DNA of 52,796 nucleotides from an uncultured bacterium (lineage in GTDB: Bacteria > Bacillota > Clostridia > Lachnospirales > Lachnospiraceae). Within the stretch, counting starts at the first letter, position 1; each line of letters begins with the position of its first letter. Location: contig CAOKFN010000031.1 in NCBI GenBank assembly GCA_948467735.1, forward strand, positions 1 through 52,796, read 5' to 3'. This document shows, piece after piece, positions 37,122 to 45,603 of this stretch. The position numbers and the translations under genes are program-made. The notes under the pieces were generated by a model. The model saw only the letters and a program-made list of their open reading frames with translations, did not search any database and was not told where the DNA came from.

Positions 37122-40100
37122 TCAGATTTGTACTTCGGGGACGGCGGCCGACTGCGCGTACAAAGTTTCCAAGCCCTTTAGGTATTGATAGCGTGCTTTT
37201 GCCTGTGCGGCGGCCTGTTCAAACAGGGCCTTGGCCTCTTCGGGCCGATAGCGCTTCAGCGCGTCATACCGAATCTCTCCGTCTAAGAAAGTCTCGTAGT
37301 CAAGGCTGGGTTCCGGGCTGTCTAAAATAAAGGGATTTTTCCCTTGGGCGGCAAGCGCCGGGCGGAAACGGAACAGGTGGTAGTAGCCGGCGTCCACGGC
37401 TTTTTTGGCCTCATGGGGCGTGCTGCCCAGCCCGGCGCGTATGCCGTGGGCGATGCATGTTGCATAGGCGATCACCAGAGAAGGGCCGGGATAAGCGGCG
37501 GCTTCCGTGAGGGCCGTTACGGTCTGGTTGTAGTCCGCGCCCATGGCAATCTGCGCCACATATACGTTCCCGTAGGTCATGGCGATGGCGGCAAGGTCTT
37601 TTTTGCGGGTTTTTTTGCCGCCGGATGCAAATTTCGCGGTGGAACCCATGGGGGTTGCCTTGGAAGCCTGACCTCCGGTATTGGAATAGACCTCCGTATC
37701 AAGCACAAGGAGATTGATATTCCTGCCGCTGGCAAGCACATGGTCCAGACCGCCGAAGCCGATGTCATAAGCCCAGCCGTCTCCGCCCACGACCCACTGT
37801 ATGGTGTCTTCCATGACGCCGTCCTTGGCATTTGCGGCAGCGCTTTCATCCGTACAGATTTGAGCGTCAGAGGCGCTTTGGCCGACACGGGTTGGATTGT
37901 CGGCAGCGCGCTTCCGGATGACTTCCTGAGCCATGAGCATGCCAAAGCCGAATTCCGCCCCATCCTCGAACAGAGAGTTTGACCAAGCCGGTCCGCGGCC
38001 TTTTTCGTCAATGGTGTAGGCGCAGGACGGGGAAGAGTTGGCCCAGATGGAGCTGCAGCCAGTGGCGTTGGCAAGGTACATTCTGGGTCCGAACAGCTGT
38101 GTCAGCAGTTTTACATAGGGAGTTTCCCCGCATCCGGCGCAGGCGCCGGAGAATTCCATCAGAGGACGGAGGAACTGGACGCCTTTGACCGTCCCGGTAC
38201 GGAATTTTTCCGCCGCCTCCTTACAGGGAAGGAGGGGTTTGCAGTAATCGAAAATCTGCTGGCGTTTTCCGGAGGGGTCTTTTTTCCGATACTCGTTTAC
38301 CGGCGTCATTTCCAAGGCTTTGTTTCCCTGTTTTCCGGGACAGACTGCCGCGCAGGTGCCGCATCCGGTACAGTCTTCGGTGGAGACGGTAATGGCAAAA
38401 GAGCGGCCTTCCAGACCGATCATGGGAATGCTGTCCATTCCCTCCGGAGCGGCGGTCAGTTCTTTTTCATCCAAAACCGCGGGACGGATGACCGCATGGG
38501 GGCATACAAAGGAGCAGCGGCCGCATTGTATGCAGTTTTCCGGCTTCCAGACCGGGAGCTCCGTGGCGGTGCTGCGCCTTTCGTGGGCCGTGCTTCCGGG
38601 CGGGGTATAGCCGTCCGCATAAGGCAGGAAGGCGGAGACGGGCAGTTCATTGCCCCGCTGATCCGTTACGGGCTGCTGGATGTTCTTGACATAATCCATC
38701 ATTTCCGGCCGATCGGGAAGGGGGTTATTGTCCAAGGATTTGGAAGATGTGCAGTCGGCCCAATGGTTCGGCACCGGGAATTCAAATACTTCCTCAAAGC
38801 CTCTCTCGATTGCTTCATAGTTCATCTCCAAAATTTTGCTGCCGTTTCTGCCATAGCTTTTCTCGGCGGCTTCTTTCATCCACTGTTTGGCATCCTCTGC
38901 CTTCAAAAGTCCGGATACGGCGAAAAAGGCGGCCTGCAGGATGGTGCTGATTTTATTGTTCAGGCCGATTTCCTTGCCGATTCCGATGGCGTCTATCACA
39001 TAGAAGTGAATGTTGTGCTTTGCCAGATAAGCCTTGCATTCCTCCGGCAGATAACGCTCCAATTCCCTGCTTCGGGGCATGGAAAGGGCTTCCTCCTTGG
39101 TGATGACTTCCTCTCTGGAAAGCTCTACGTCGCTTAAAACCGCGTCTTTTTTGGAGTTATACTCTCTTTCCTCAAAATGGTAATTGAGCAGGAACACTCC
39201 CCCGTCTTTTAATTCCTGCGCAATCTGGTATTTATGCAGGTATACCGGATTGTGGCAGGCAATAAAGTCGGCCTTGTGTACCAGATAAGCGCTGCGGATG
39301 GGGCTTTTCCCGAAACGCAGATGGGAGATGGTCAGCCCTCTTGACTTCTTGGAATCATATTCAAAATACCCTTGGGCCGTCATGTCAGTGTGATTGCCGA
39401 TAATTTTGATGGCGTTTTTCGTGGCGCTGACAGTGCCGTCGCCGCCCAGCCCCCAGAATTTGCAGGATACGATATCGGAAGGCGCCGTTTCCGGAATGTC
39501 GGGTACGTCTAGGGACAATCCGGTCACGTCGTCCGTAATGCCCACTGTGAAATGGGGCTTGCTGTCGTTATGATAAACGGCGGCAATCTGGGCGGGAGTG
39601 GTATCCTTGGAGCTTAATCCGTAGCGGCCGGAGAATAGCCGCACACATTTTTCATCCGCAGAGGGCGCTTGATCCGCCGCGCTGCTTAAGACGGGAATTC
39701 CCTGTCCCGCCAATGCGGCGGCAGCGTCCAGATACAGCGGTTCTCCGGGCGCTCCCGGTTCTTTGGTGCGGCTGAGCACCGTAATCTGCCGGACGCTTTT
39801 CGGAAGCTTTTTGACCAGATGCGCACCGCTGAAAGGGCGGTAGAGATGCACGTTGATCAGGCCGAATTTCTCCGAAGGCACGCTGTCCAAATATTCTTTC
39901 ACGGTTTCACAGATGCTTCCCATGGCGATTATGACATGCTCCGCCTCGGGAGAACCGTAATAATCAAAGAGCCCGTAAGAGGTTCCCAGCCGTTGGTTGA
40001 TCTTGGCAAGCTGCTGTTCCATGATTTCCGGCAGAGCCTGATAAAAGGGATTGGAGGCTTCTCTGGCTTGGAAGAAAATGTCGGGGTTCTGGGCGGAGCC

Positions 40101-40787
40101 ATAGACCTTTCCGTGAGAGGGGTGGAGGGATCGTCTGCGGAATCGTTCCAACGCCTCCGGGTTCAGCATCGCCTTTAAATCCTCGTAATCCCAGACCTGT
40201 ATTTTATGCAGCTCATGGGAGGTGCGGAAACCGTCGAAGAAATTAATGAAAGGAATCCGGCCTTCCAGAGCCGCCAGATGGACCGCAGGGGATAAATCCA
40301 TGACCTCCTGCACGCTGCTCTCGGAAAATATGGCGGCTCCGGTCTGCCTGCAGGCATAAATGTCAGAGTGATCTCCGAAAATGGAGAGCGCATGGGACGC
40401 GACGGTTCTGGCCGCCACATGGATAACGCCCGGCAGCAGTTCTCCGGCAATGCGATATAAATTTGGCAGCATGAGCAGTAATCCCTGAGAGGCAGTGAAG
40501 GTGGAGGCTAAGGAGCCGGATAACAGCGCTCCGTGGACGGCGCTGGCGGCGCCCGCTTCCGACTGCATCTGAGAAATTTCCAAGACTTGTCCAAAGATAT
40601 TTTTCCTCCCCGCTTCCGCCCATTCGGAGCATAGCTCCGCCATGGGAGAAGAAGGGGTGATGGGATAGATGGCGGCGGCTTCGCTGTAAGCATAGGCGGC
40701 GTGGGCGGCGGCATGGCAGCCGTCCATGGTCTGCAGACTGCGAGACACTCTGCCGGCAGAGTTTTGTTTTTCTTTGTCCGTATTCAT
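37122..40787 (-). CDS. nifJ: Pyruvate:ferredoxin (flavodoxin) oxidoreductase
   Basis: 1221 residues, all domains of the homodimeric enzyme in one chain. N-terminal pyruvate-binding domain (AAAIYPITPSSPMAEL, GQVLEISQMQSEAGAASA), then the gamma domain, a two-cluster ferredoxin domain (CIQCGRCSFVCPHAV about 753-767; CTGCGTCAAVCPGK about 810-823) and the thiamine diphosphate domain (GGDGWAYDIGFGGLDH about 1000; LDTEVYSNTGGQASK). It oxidises pyruvate to acetyl-CoA and CO2, reducing ferredoxin; central to anaerobic fermentation. GGAGG site before the ATG. It is on the same strand as, and just downstream of, the minimal SUF genes. No defect seen. Confidence 0.97.
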   Translation of the reverse strand: MNTDKEKQNSAGRVSRSLQTMDGCHAAAHAAYAYSEAAAIYPITPSSPMAELCSEWAEAGRKNIFGQVLEISQMQSEAGAASAVHGALLSGSLASTFTASQGLLLMLPNLYRIAGELLPGVIHVAARTVASHALSIFGDHSDIYACRQTGAAIFSESSVQEVMDLSPAVHLAALEGRIPFINFFDGFRTSHELHKIQVWDYEDLKAMLNPEALERFRRRSLHPSHGKVYGSAQNPDIFFQAREASNPFYQALPEIMEQQLAKINQRLGTSYGLFDYYGSPEAEHVIIAMGSICETVKEYLDSVPSEKFGLINVHLYRPFSGAHLVKKLPKSVRQITVLSRTKEPGAPGEPLYLDAAAALAGQGIPVLSSAADQAPSADEKCVRLFSGRYGLSSKDTTPAQIAAVYHNDSKPHFTVGITDDVTGLSLDVPDIPETAPSDIVSCKFWGLGGDGTVSATKNAIKIIGNHTDMTAQGYFEYDSKKSRGLTISHLRFGKSPIRSAYLVHKADFIACHNPVYLHKYQIAQELKDGGVFLLNYHFEEREYNSKKDAVLSDVELSREEVITKEEALSMPRSRELERYLPEECKAYLAKHNIHFYVIDAIGIGKEIGLNNKISTILQAAFFAVSGLLKAEDAKQWMKEAAEKSYGRNGSKILEMNYEAIERGFEEVFEFPVPNHWADCTSSKSLDNNPLPDRPEMMDYVKNIQQPVTDQRGNELPVSAFLPYADGYTPPGSTAHERRSTATELPVWKPENCIQCGRCSFVCPHAVIRPAVLDEKELTAAPEGMDSIPMIGLEGRSFAITVSTEDCTGCGTCAAVCPGKQGNKALEMTPVNEYRKKDPSGKRQQIFDYCKPLLPCKEAAEKFRTGTVKGVQFLRPLMEFSGACAGCGETPYVKLLTQLFGPRMYLANATGCSSIWANSSPSCAYTIDEKGRGPAWSNSLFEDGAEFGFGMLMAQEVIRKRAADNPTRVGQSASDAQICTDESAAANAKDGVMEDTIQWVVGGDGWAYDIGFGGLDHVLASGRNINLLVLDTEVYSNTGGQASKATPMGSTAKFASGGKKTRKKDLAAIAMTYGNVYVAQIAMGADYNQTVTALTEAAAYPGPSLVIAYATCIAHGIRAGLGSTPHEAKKAVDAGYYHLFRFRPALAAQGKNPFILDSPEPSLDYETFLDGEIRYDALKRYRPEEAKALFEQAAAQAKARYQYLKGLETLYAQSAAVPEVQI

Positions 40788-40941
40788 AAAACATGTACCT
40801 CCGGGTATATATCCATAAATTTATTTTCTTTGTCTATTGGATATATTTTGTCCCGGCGGCCGCTCGTTTATGTGCCGTTTTCTTTTTCAAAAATTTTCGG
40901 CAGGAATTCCGGCGGGCATAAAGCCAATAAAAATTGGTTTG

Positions 40942-40963
40942 GCAAATGCGGCGGGGCATTTGC
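40942..40963 (-). terminator. Hairpin between the SUF-like genes and the oxidoreductase gene
   Basis: GCAAATGC/GCATTTGC arms separated by six bases. On the minus strand CAAACCAATTTTTATTGG follows, so it may partly end the Sms transcript before nifJ; on the plus strand TGTTTTTT follows. Placed in the 189-bp gap between the two genes. Confidence 0.5.
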
Positions 40964-40976
40964 GTATGCCTGTTTT

Positions 40977-41894
40977 TTATCTTAAAAATCCGTTTACTAT
41001 CTGGGCTTCCGCTTCCGCTTCCGTCAATCCAAGCGTCATGAGCTTGACGATCTGCTCCCCGGCAATTTTGCCTATGGCGGCTTCATGAATCAGCTCCGCG
41101 TCCAGATGATTGGCGGTAATTTCCGGAATCGCGCTGATTTTGGCCCGGTCCATAATAATGCCGTCGCATTCCGAATGGCCTTTGCAGCGCTGATTGCCGT
41201 TGATTTTGGAGAGGAAGAGCTGGCTGGAATCGTCCTTTGCGACGGAACGGGAGATAATGTTCGCGCTGGAATTTACGCCGTCTAAATCCACCTGAAACGA
41301 GGTCTCAGCGGTCTGGGAGCCGTGAGTCATCAGCTTTTCGGTGACGATGATTTTGGCGCCGTCCGACAGTCTGGCGCTGGTGAGACGCTTGGTGGAATCC
41401 ACGCCTTTGATCTGTACGGTCTCCATTTCCATGAAGCTGTTTTCCCCCACTTCCACCCTTGTCTCGGGATTCATGATGCGCCCGCCTTTTCCGTCGCCGC
41501 TGCCATAGTGTTTTTCCACATATTTTACATGGGAATTTTTTCCTATGTAAAACGTATGGACGCCGTCGTGGCGGCTGTCGGCGCTTCCGCTGTTGTGAAT
41601 GCCGCATCCGGCCACTATGGTGACGTCGCAGTCGTCTCCCACATAAAAATCGTTATAGACCATTTCGGTCAATCCGCTTTCGCTTAAAACCACCGGGATA
41701 TGGACGCTTTCTTTTTTGGTTCCGGGCTTGATGACAATGTCAATTCCCTGTTTGTCTGTTTTGGTAACAATATCGATATGAGCCGTGGCCGCGCGGTCCG
41801 TGCTTTTTCCGTTGACCCGGATGTTGTAAGCTCCCGCGGGCATTTCGTGCAGGTCCGCTACCTGTTCCAATAGGTTTTTTTGTATTTCGTCCAT
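40977..41894 (-). CDS. SufB/SufD-family Fe-S scaffold protein of minimal type (SmsB-like)
   Basis: 305 residues, much shorter than classical SufB (about 470). The beta-helix core and the typical SufB/D ending are present: CKGHSECDGIIMDRAKISA, then IHEAAIGKIAGEQIVKLM and GLTEAEAEAQIVNGFL. AGGAGG precedes the ATG. With the adjacent SufC-type ATPase it forms a two-gene system like the SMS/SufBC systems of anaerobes. SufS, SufU and SufD are absent from the window. It builds Fe-S clusters on a scaffold in the cytoplasm. Which residues hold the cluster is not certain. Confidence 0.88.
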   Translation of the reverse strand: MDEIQKNLLEQVADLHEMPAGAYNIRVNGKSTDRAATAHIDIVTKTDKQGIDIVIKPGTKKESVHIPVVLSESGLTEMVYNDFYVGDDCDVTIVAGCGIHNSGSADSRHDGVHTFYIGKNSHVKYVEKHYGSGDGKGGRIMNPETRVEVGENSFMEMETVQIKGVDSTKRLTSARLSDGAKIIVTEKLMTHGSQTAETSFQVDLDGVNSSANIISRSVAKDDSSQLFLSKINGNQRCKGHSECDGIIMDRAKISAIPEITANHLDAELIHEAAIGKIAGEQIVKLMTLGLTEAEAEAQIVNGFLR

Positions 41895-41984
41895 GGGAAT
41901 GTCCTCCTGTTTCGCTGTTTCATTCTGATAAAAGACAAGCGTTTTGTGCCGTCAGGCATCTGACGTTTAGATGTTTGGCCGATG

Positions 41985-42818
41985 TCAGGGGGCTGTGGAA
42001 GGCTGGGGCGCGGCATAGAATCTGCAGCTTTCCGTGCCCTGCAGCAGTTCCGGCAGAATCTCTTCCCTTCGGCCCATGGCTTTGACGCGCCCTTCCGCCA
42101 GCACCACGATTTCATCCGCAATGTTCAGGATGCGCTCCTGATGGGAAATGATAATCAGGGAATGATCGCTTTCCTGATGCATGTCTTCAAAAACCCGGAT
42201 AAGATTGTTGAAGCTCCACAAGTCAATGCCCGCCTCCGGTTCGTCAAAGACGGACAGGGGGGTATTGCGGGCAATGATGGAAGCGATTTCAATGCGCTTT
42301 AATTCGCCGCCTGACAGGCTGGCGTCCACGTCCCGGTTGATGTAATCTCTGGCGCACAGGCCGACCCTTGAGAGATAGTCGCAGGCGGACGCAAGCTTGA
42401 CCTTGGAAGCGGTTTTTGCCGTGTTTCCCGCCGCAAGAGTAAGCAGGTCTTTTACTTTAATGCCTTTAAACCGCACAGGCTGCTGGAAGGCAAAGCTGAT
42501 CCCCAGATTCGCCCTTTCCGAAATGCTCATATTTGTGATATCTATGCCGTTATAGAGGATTCGTCCGGAAGTGGGCCGTTCAATTCCCATGATCAGCTTT
42601 GCCAAGGTGGATTTCCCGCCTCCGTTTGGCCCTGTAATGGCGATAAAAGTGTGATCTTCAAAGGTCAGGCTGATATCCCTGATAATTTCTTTGGAGCGTT
42701 CGTCCGCCCGGAAATCCTTGGACGCGGCAAAACTGCCGGTTTCAGTGGAAGGCGCGTCTTTTGTCTGTTCGCCGGTATCACTGGATACCTGAAAACAGAG
42801 ATTTTGTAATTCAAGCAT
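41985..42818 (-). CDS. SufC-type ATPase of minimal Fe-S assembly system (SmsC-like)
   Basis: 277 residues. ABC ATPase motifs: Walker A TGPNGGGKS (62-70), FQQP Q-loop region (111-114), signature SLSGGELKR (167-175), Walker B LSVFDEPEAGID (188-199) and IISHQERIL switch His. DEPEAGID with the FQQPVRFKGI motif is specific to SufC. A polar insert of about 30 residues (13-43) is unusual and looks like a disordered loop. Stop and next start are 90 bases apart; the pair is one operon. Powers cluster assembly on the SufB-like partner. Confidence 0.92.
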   Translation of the reverse strand: MLELQNLCFQVSSDTGEQTKDAPSTETGSFAASKDFRADERSKEIIRDISLTFEDHTFIAITGPNGGGKSTLAKLIMGIERPTSGRILYNGIDITNMSISERANLGISFAFQQPVRFKGIKVKDLLTLAAGNTAKTASKVKLASACDYLSRVGLCARDYINRDVDASLSGGELKRIEIASIIARNTPLSVFDEPEAGIDLWSFNNLIRVFEDMHQESDHSLIIISHQERILNIADEIVVLAEGRVKAMGRREEILPELLQGTESCRFYAAPQPSTAP

Positions 42819-43185
42819 ATATGTTCCCTCTATTCTTTATGAATTCGTTATGTTTACTCTCATTTACGGATCTGATGCCGGTCTTTTATTCCCGAGGGCG
42901 GACATTGCCTCGCCTTCGGCTTGCTGCGGGGTATTTGATTTCCCGTCTGTAAGTCCGGCAGACTTTGGTGCGGACAAGACTTGTCCCGAACCCCTGCCGA
43001 CGGACGCGCGGCATTGTAAACGACAGTCTAAGCATAGTATAACACAAAAAGCAAAAAAATTGTATGATATATTTCAAGAATTCTTTTCCGCCATAACAAT
43101 ATGGGGCCGCGACAGACGAGAGCGCGGTCAGAATGCGGAAAGACGGAACCCGGGAAATTCCAATAAACGATTTAGTGTTTTATTC
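42819..43185. other. Divergent intergenic region with GC-rich repeat block
   Basis: No gene seen. The block 42890-43020 is GC-rich, with CGCCTTCGGCTTGCTG next to CGGGGTATTTGATT, the same core as at 27815-27832. An AT-rich part (43030-43085) contains TATACT-like boxes on the minus strand (rc of 43035-43043) suited to the Sms operon. A GACCGCG/CGCGGCC hairpin lies near 43105-43131. Confidence 0.45.
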
Positions 43186-43214
43186 TTGCGCAGGAATTAT
43201 GTATATGTTAAAAT
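43186..43214 (+). promoter_or_regulatory. Promoter of the second chemoreceptor gene
   Basis: TTGCGC (43186-43191), 17-base spacer, TAAAAT (43209-43214), a sigma-A-like pair 42 bases before the start codon. No sigma-D (flagellar) box was recognised. Confidence 0.6.
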
Positions 43215-43255
43215 AGCCGCATACAAACAAACGAGAAAGGAGTGGTGGGAAGAAA

Positions 43256-44725
43256 ATGAAATTTTCCGACAAAGCATTTATCAATCGTACTGCTGTCATG
43301 GGGCATGCCATTATTAGCGCGATACTTGTATTGGCGTACTTAGTAGAATTGTTGAAGGGTGCCAGAACGCCGGGGTATTTCTGTCTTTTTGCTTTATTGT
43401 GCATCGGTCCGGTGGCTGCGGAGCTTATTGTTTTTTTCAAGAACAGGGAGAGCAATGCGGTCAAGCACATGATTTGTATCGGATACGGAATATTGTATAT
43501 GTTTGCTATTTTTACCACAAACAGCATTCTTACGTTTACTTATGCGTTCCCTATGTTTATGGTGGTTATTTTATTTATGGATGTGAGAGCCAGCGCCATG
43601 GTTGCGGCTGCGGCGTTTCTGGGCAATTTGATTTATACGGCGCATCATTTCGTCACGACGGGCTATACCTCGGAAGAAATGCCCGATGTGGAAATCCGGG
43701 TGCTGGGCGTGCTGTTGACGGGAATATTTATGATATTGGTATGTATGGCGGTAAAAAAGGTCAACCAAGAGAAGTTAAAGCAGATTGAAGCGCAGACCAG
43801 CGCGGCGGAGGTCATGACGGAGAATATTCTGGGCGCCTCCGGCAAGATGATATCGGGGATTGGGGAGACCGCAGAGAAATTGAGCAGGCTGGGAGAATCC
43901 GTGGCGCATATCCGGGATTCCATGAATGAGGTATCCGTGGGCAGCACCGAGACGGCGGAATCCGTGCAGGTTCAGATGCAGCGCACGGAACAGATACAGG
44001 GACACATTGCAAGGGTAAAGGACACTGCCGCGCAGATAGAAGCCAGCATGGCGGAGACTACTCGGATGGTGAAAGAGGGCAGAGAGCAGATGGAAGCGCT
44101 GTCAGGGCAGGTGGAGAAGTCCATGGACGCTAACGGACGGATGCTTGCCCAGATGAATGCGCTGAAGGAATATGCAAGCCAGATGAATACCATTATCGAG
44201 ACGATCACCAGCATTGCCAACAGCACGGGAATGCTGGCGTTGAATGCGAGCATTGAGGCGGCAAGGGCCGGCGAGTCGGGACGGGGCTTTGCGGTGGTGG
44301 CAAATCAGATTTCGGGACTGGCAGGCCAGACGAAGACGGCCACCATTAATATTACGGAGCTGATAGGAAATATCCATAAGGAACTGGTTTCCGTGGAAGC
44401 GGCGGTGGATGTGGTGACGGAAAGCAATCGTGCGAATTCCGAGAGTACCGAGACGGCGGCGGGCAGTCTTGAGGGAATCAGCCGTGGGACGGACCATGTA
44501 AACCAAAAGACGCGTGAGATGCTGGAGATAGTGAGCAGTCTGGAAGCGGCGAACAGGGATATTGTGGATAATATTCAGACAATTTCCGCTATTACGGAGG
44601 AAGTGTCCGCCCATGCGGGAGAAACCTATAATTCCTGTGAGGAAAACGCCTCTTTGGTATCGGCGGTGTCGAAGATTGTGGAGAATTTGAACTTGGAAGC
44701 ACAGAAGCTGCAGAGGGAGAGATAA
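43256..44725 (+). CDS. Methyl-accepting chemotaxis protein with six-helix membrane domain
   Basis: 489 residues with AGAAAGGAG upstream. The first 175 residues form about six membrane helices with little extracellular sequence, unlike the first chemoreceptor. No HAMP domain is obvious; a coiled-coil signalling domain follows directly. The hairpin tip is NSTGMLALNASIEAARAGESG, a variant of the usual TNLLALNAAIEAARAGE. The membrane domain could sense lipophilic ligands or membrane state; it may also signal to something other than flagella. The next gene starts 32 bases later and is probably co-transcribed. Confidence 0.88.
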   Translation: MKFSDKAFINRTAVMGHAIISAILVLAYLVELLKGARTPGYFCLFALLCIGPVAAELIVFFKNRESNAVKHMICIGYGILYMFAIFTTNSILTFTYAFPMFMVVILFMDVRASAMVAAAAFLGNLIYTAHHFVTTGYTSEEMPDVEIRVLGVLLTGIFMILVCMAVKKVNQEKLKQIEAQTSAAEVMTENILGASGKMISGIGETAEKLSRLGESVAHIRDSMNEVSVGSTETAESVQVQMQRTEQIQGHIARVKDTAAQIEASMAETTRMVKEGREQMEALSGQVEKSMDANGRMLAQMNALKEYASQMNTIIETITSIANSTGMLALNASIEAARAGESGRGFAVVANQISGLAGQTKTATINITELIGNIHKELVSVEAAVDVVTESNRANSESTETAAGSLEGISRGTDHVNQKTREMLEIVSSLEAANRDIVDNIQTISAITEEVSAHAGETYNSCEENASLVSAVSKIVENLNLEAQKLQRER

Positions 44726-44757
44726 TCCCGCGAGGTCATTATATCGGAAGGAGCGTC

Positions 44758-45468
44758 ATGCAGGAGCACAGTTATTTTCAGAAGGCCTTGGCTGATTTTA
44801 CGCAGGAAGCGGCAAGCGGGGGCGCCATTCGCCATCTGGCGGATATGGGATACACGGTAAAGCAGATTATGGAACGGCTGGATTTTCCGACGCCTTACGA
44901 GAGAGTGCAGAAGGCGGTGTGGGAGCGGCTGCTCTGTACGGGAGTGATTCTGAGAAAGGAACCCGGAAGCGGAGGCCCGTTTTCACGGAAGGGAGATTTT
45001 TCGCCGGAGGACGGGATTTCGGGGAAAAAAGCCGTCTATGTGCGGGAGTATGACCGGTATGGAAAGGCCAGCTTCCGGCGGGTGCAGGAAGCGGAGGAGG
45101 AAGAAAAGTTAATCGCATGGAAAGATGATTATCCGGAAGCCGGGGCGGATGCTCCGGCTCGGTTTTTGGGTCTGGTTTTGGAAAAGCGGAGGGAGAACGG
45201 AGAAAGCGCTTCCTATATGTCCTGCGATTTCGGCTTGACGGCGTATCGGAATCCGGAAATATTTCAAGAGCAGCTGGGGGCGCTGCAGGAGCGCCAGAGG
45301 GAGTACCTGCTGGGACTGCCATGGGAGAGGCGGAGGGTTTATCACAGGCTGGATTCCCGGATGACGGAAATTCTCGGCAGGCTTTTGGAAGCGGGAGCTT
45401 ACGAGGGGGAATGCCTCTTTACGGAAACAAAGGATAGATTATACTCAAAAAGTCAAATAACTTCTTAA
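44758..45468 (+). CDS. Hypothetical protein, charged, co-transcribed with chemoreceptor
   Basis: 236 residues, GGAAGGAG before the ATG. No family recognised. The N-terminal part (IRHLADMGYTVKQIMERL followed by DFPTPYERVQKAV) is helical and could be a helix-turn-helix or small docking domain. The middle has an EAEEEEKLIAWKDDYPEAG acidic stretch; the C-terminal third is rich in Arg/Glu/Leu helices. No signal peptide or membrane segment, so cytoplasmic. Its place between a chemoreceptor and an AraC-GGDEF protein suggests signalling, but no function can be assigned. Confidence 0.75.
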   Translation: MQEHSYFQKALADFTQEAASGGAIRHLADMGYTVKQIMERLDFPTPYERVQKAVWERLLCTGVILRKEPGSGGPFSRKGDFSPEDGISGKKAVYVREYDRYGKASFRRVQEAEEEEKLIAWKDDYPEAGADAPARFLGLVLEKRRENGESASYMSCDFGLTAYRNPEIFQEQLGALQERQREYLLGLPWERRRVYHRLDSRMTEILGRLLEAGAYEGECLFTETKDRLYSKSQITS

Positions 45469-45477
45469 GGGTTCTGA

Positions 45478-45552
45478 TATAATCAAATTCATAGAAACAC
45501 ACTGCGCAGGGATTCTATATGACGGGAACCGCTTTGCGGACCTGCCGTCATA
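45478..45552 (+). promoter_or_regulatory. Extended -10 promoter and leader hairpin of the AraC-GGDEF gene
   Basis: TGATATAAT (TATAAT at 45478-45483, with the TG extension) lies just past the stop of the upstream gene, with no clear -35. The leader forms a two-level stem-loop: TATGACGG (45518-45525) with CCGTCATA (45545-45552) outside, CCGC with GCGG inside. Confidence 0.5.
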
Positions 45553-45603
45553 AGCTGTATTTTGAATGAAAAAGTATGGTCTGCCGGAGGGAGAGTGATT
45601 CGG

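Noticed and set aside
36898..37188. 96-codon frame after the LanF-like ATPase
   Set aside because: It overlaps the ATPase end and the oxidoreductase end, runs through GC-rich palindromes and has no known domain.
37344..39137. Plus-strand frames of 212 and 213 codons inside the pyruvate oxidoreductase gene
   Set aside because: Antisense shadows of a well-conserved enzyme; no ribosome-binding site and no family.
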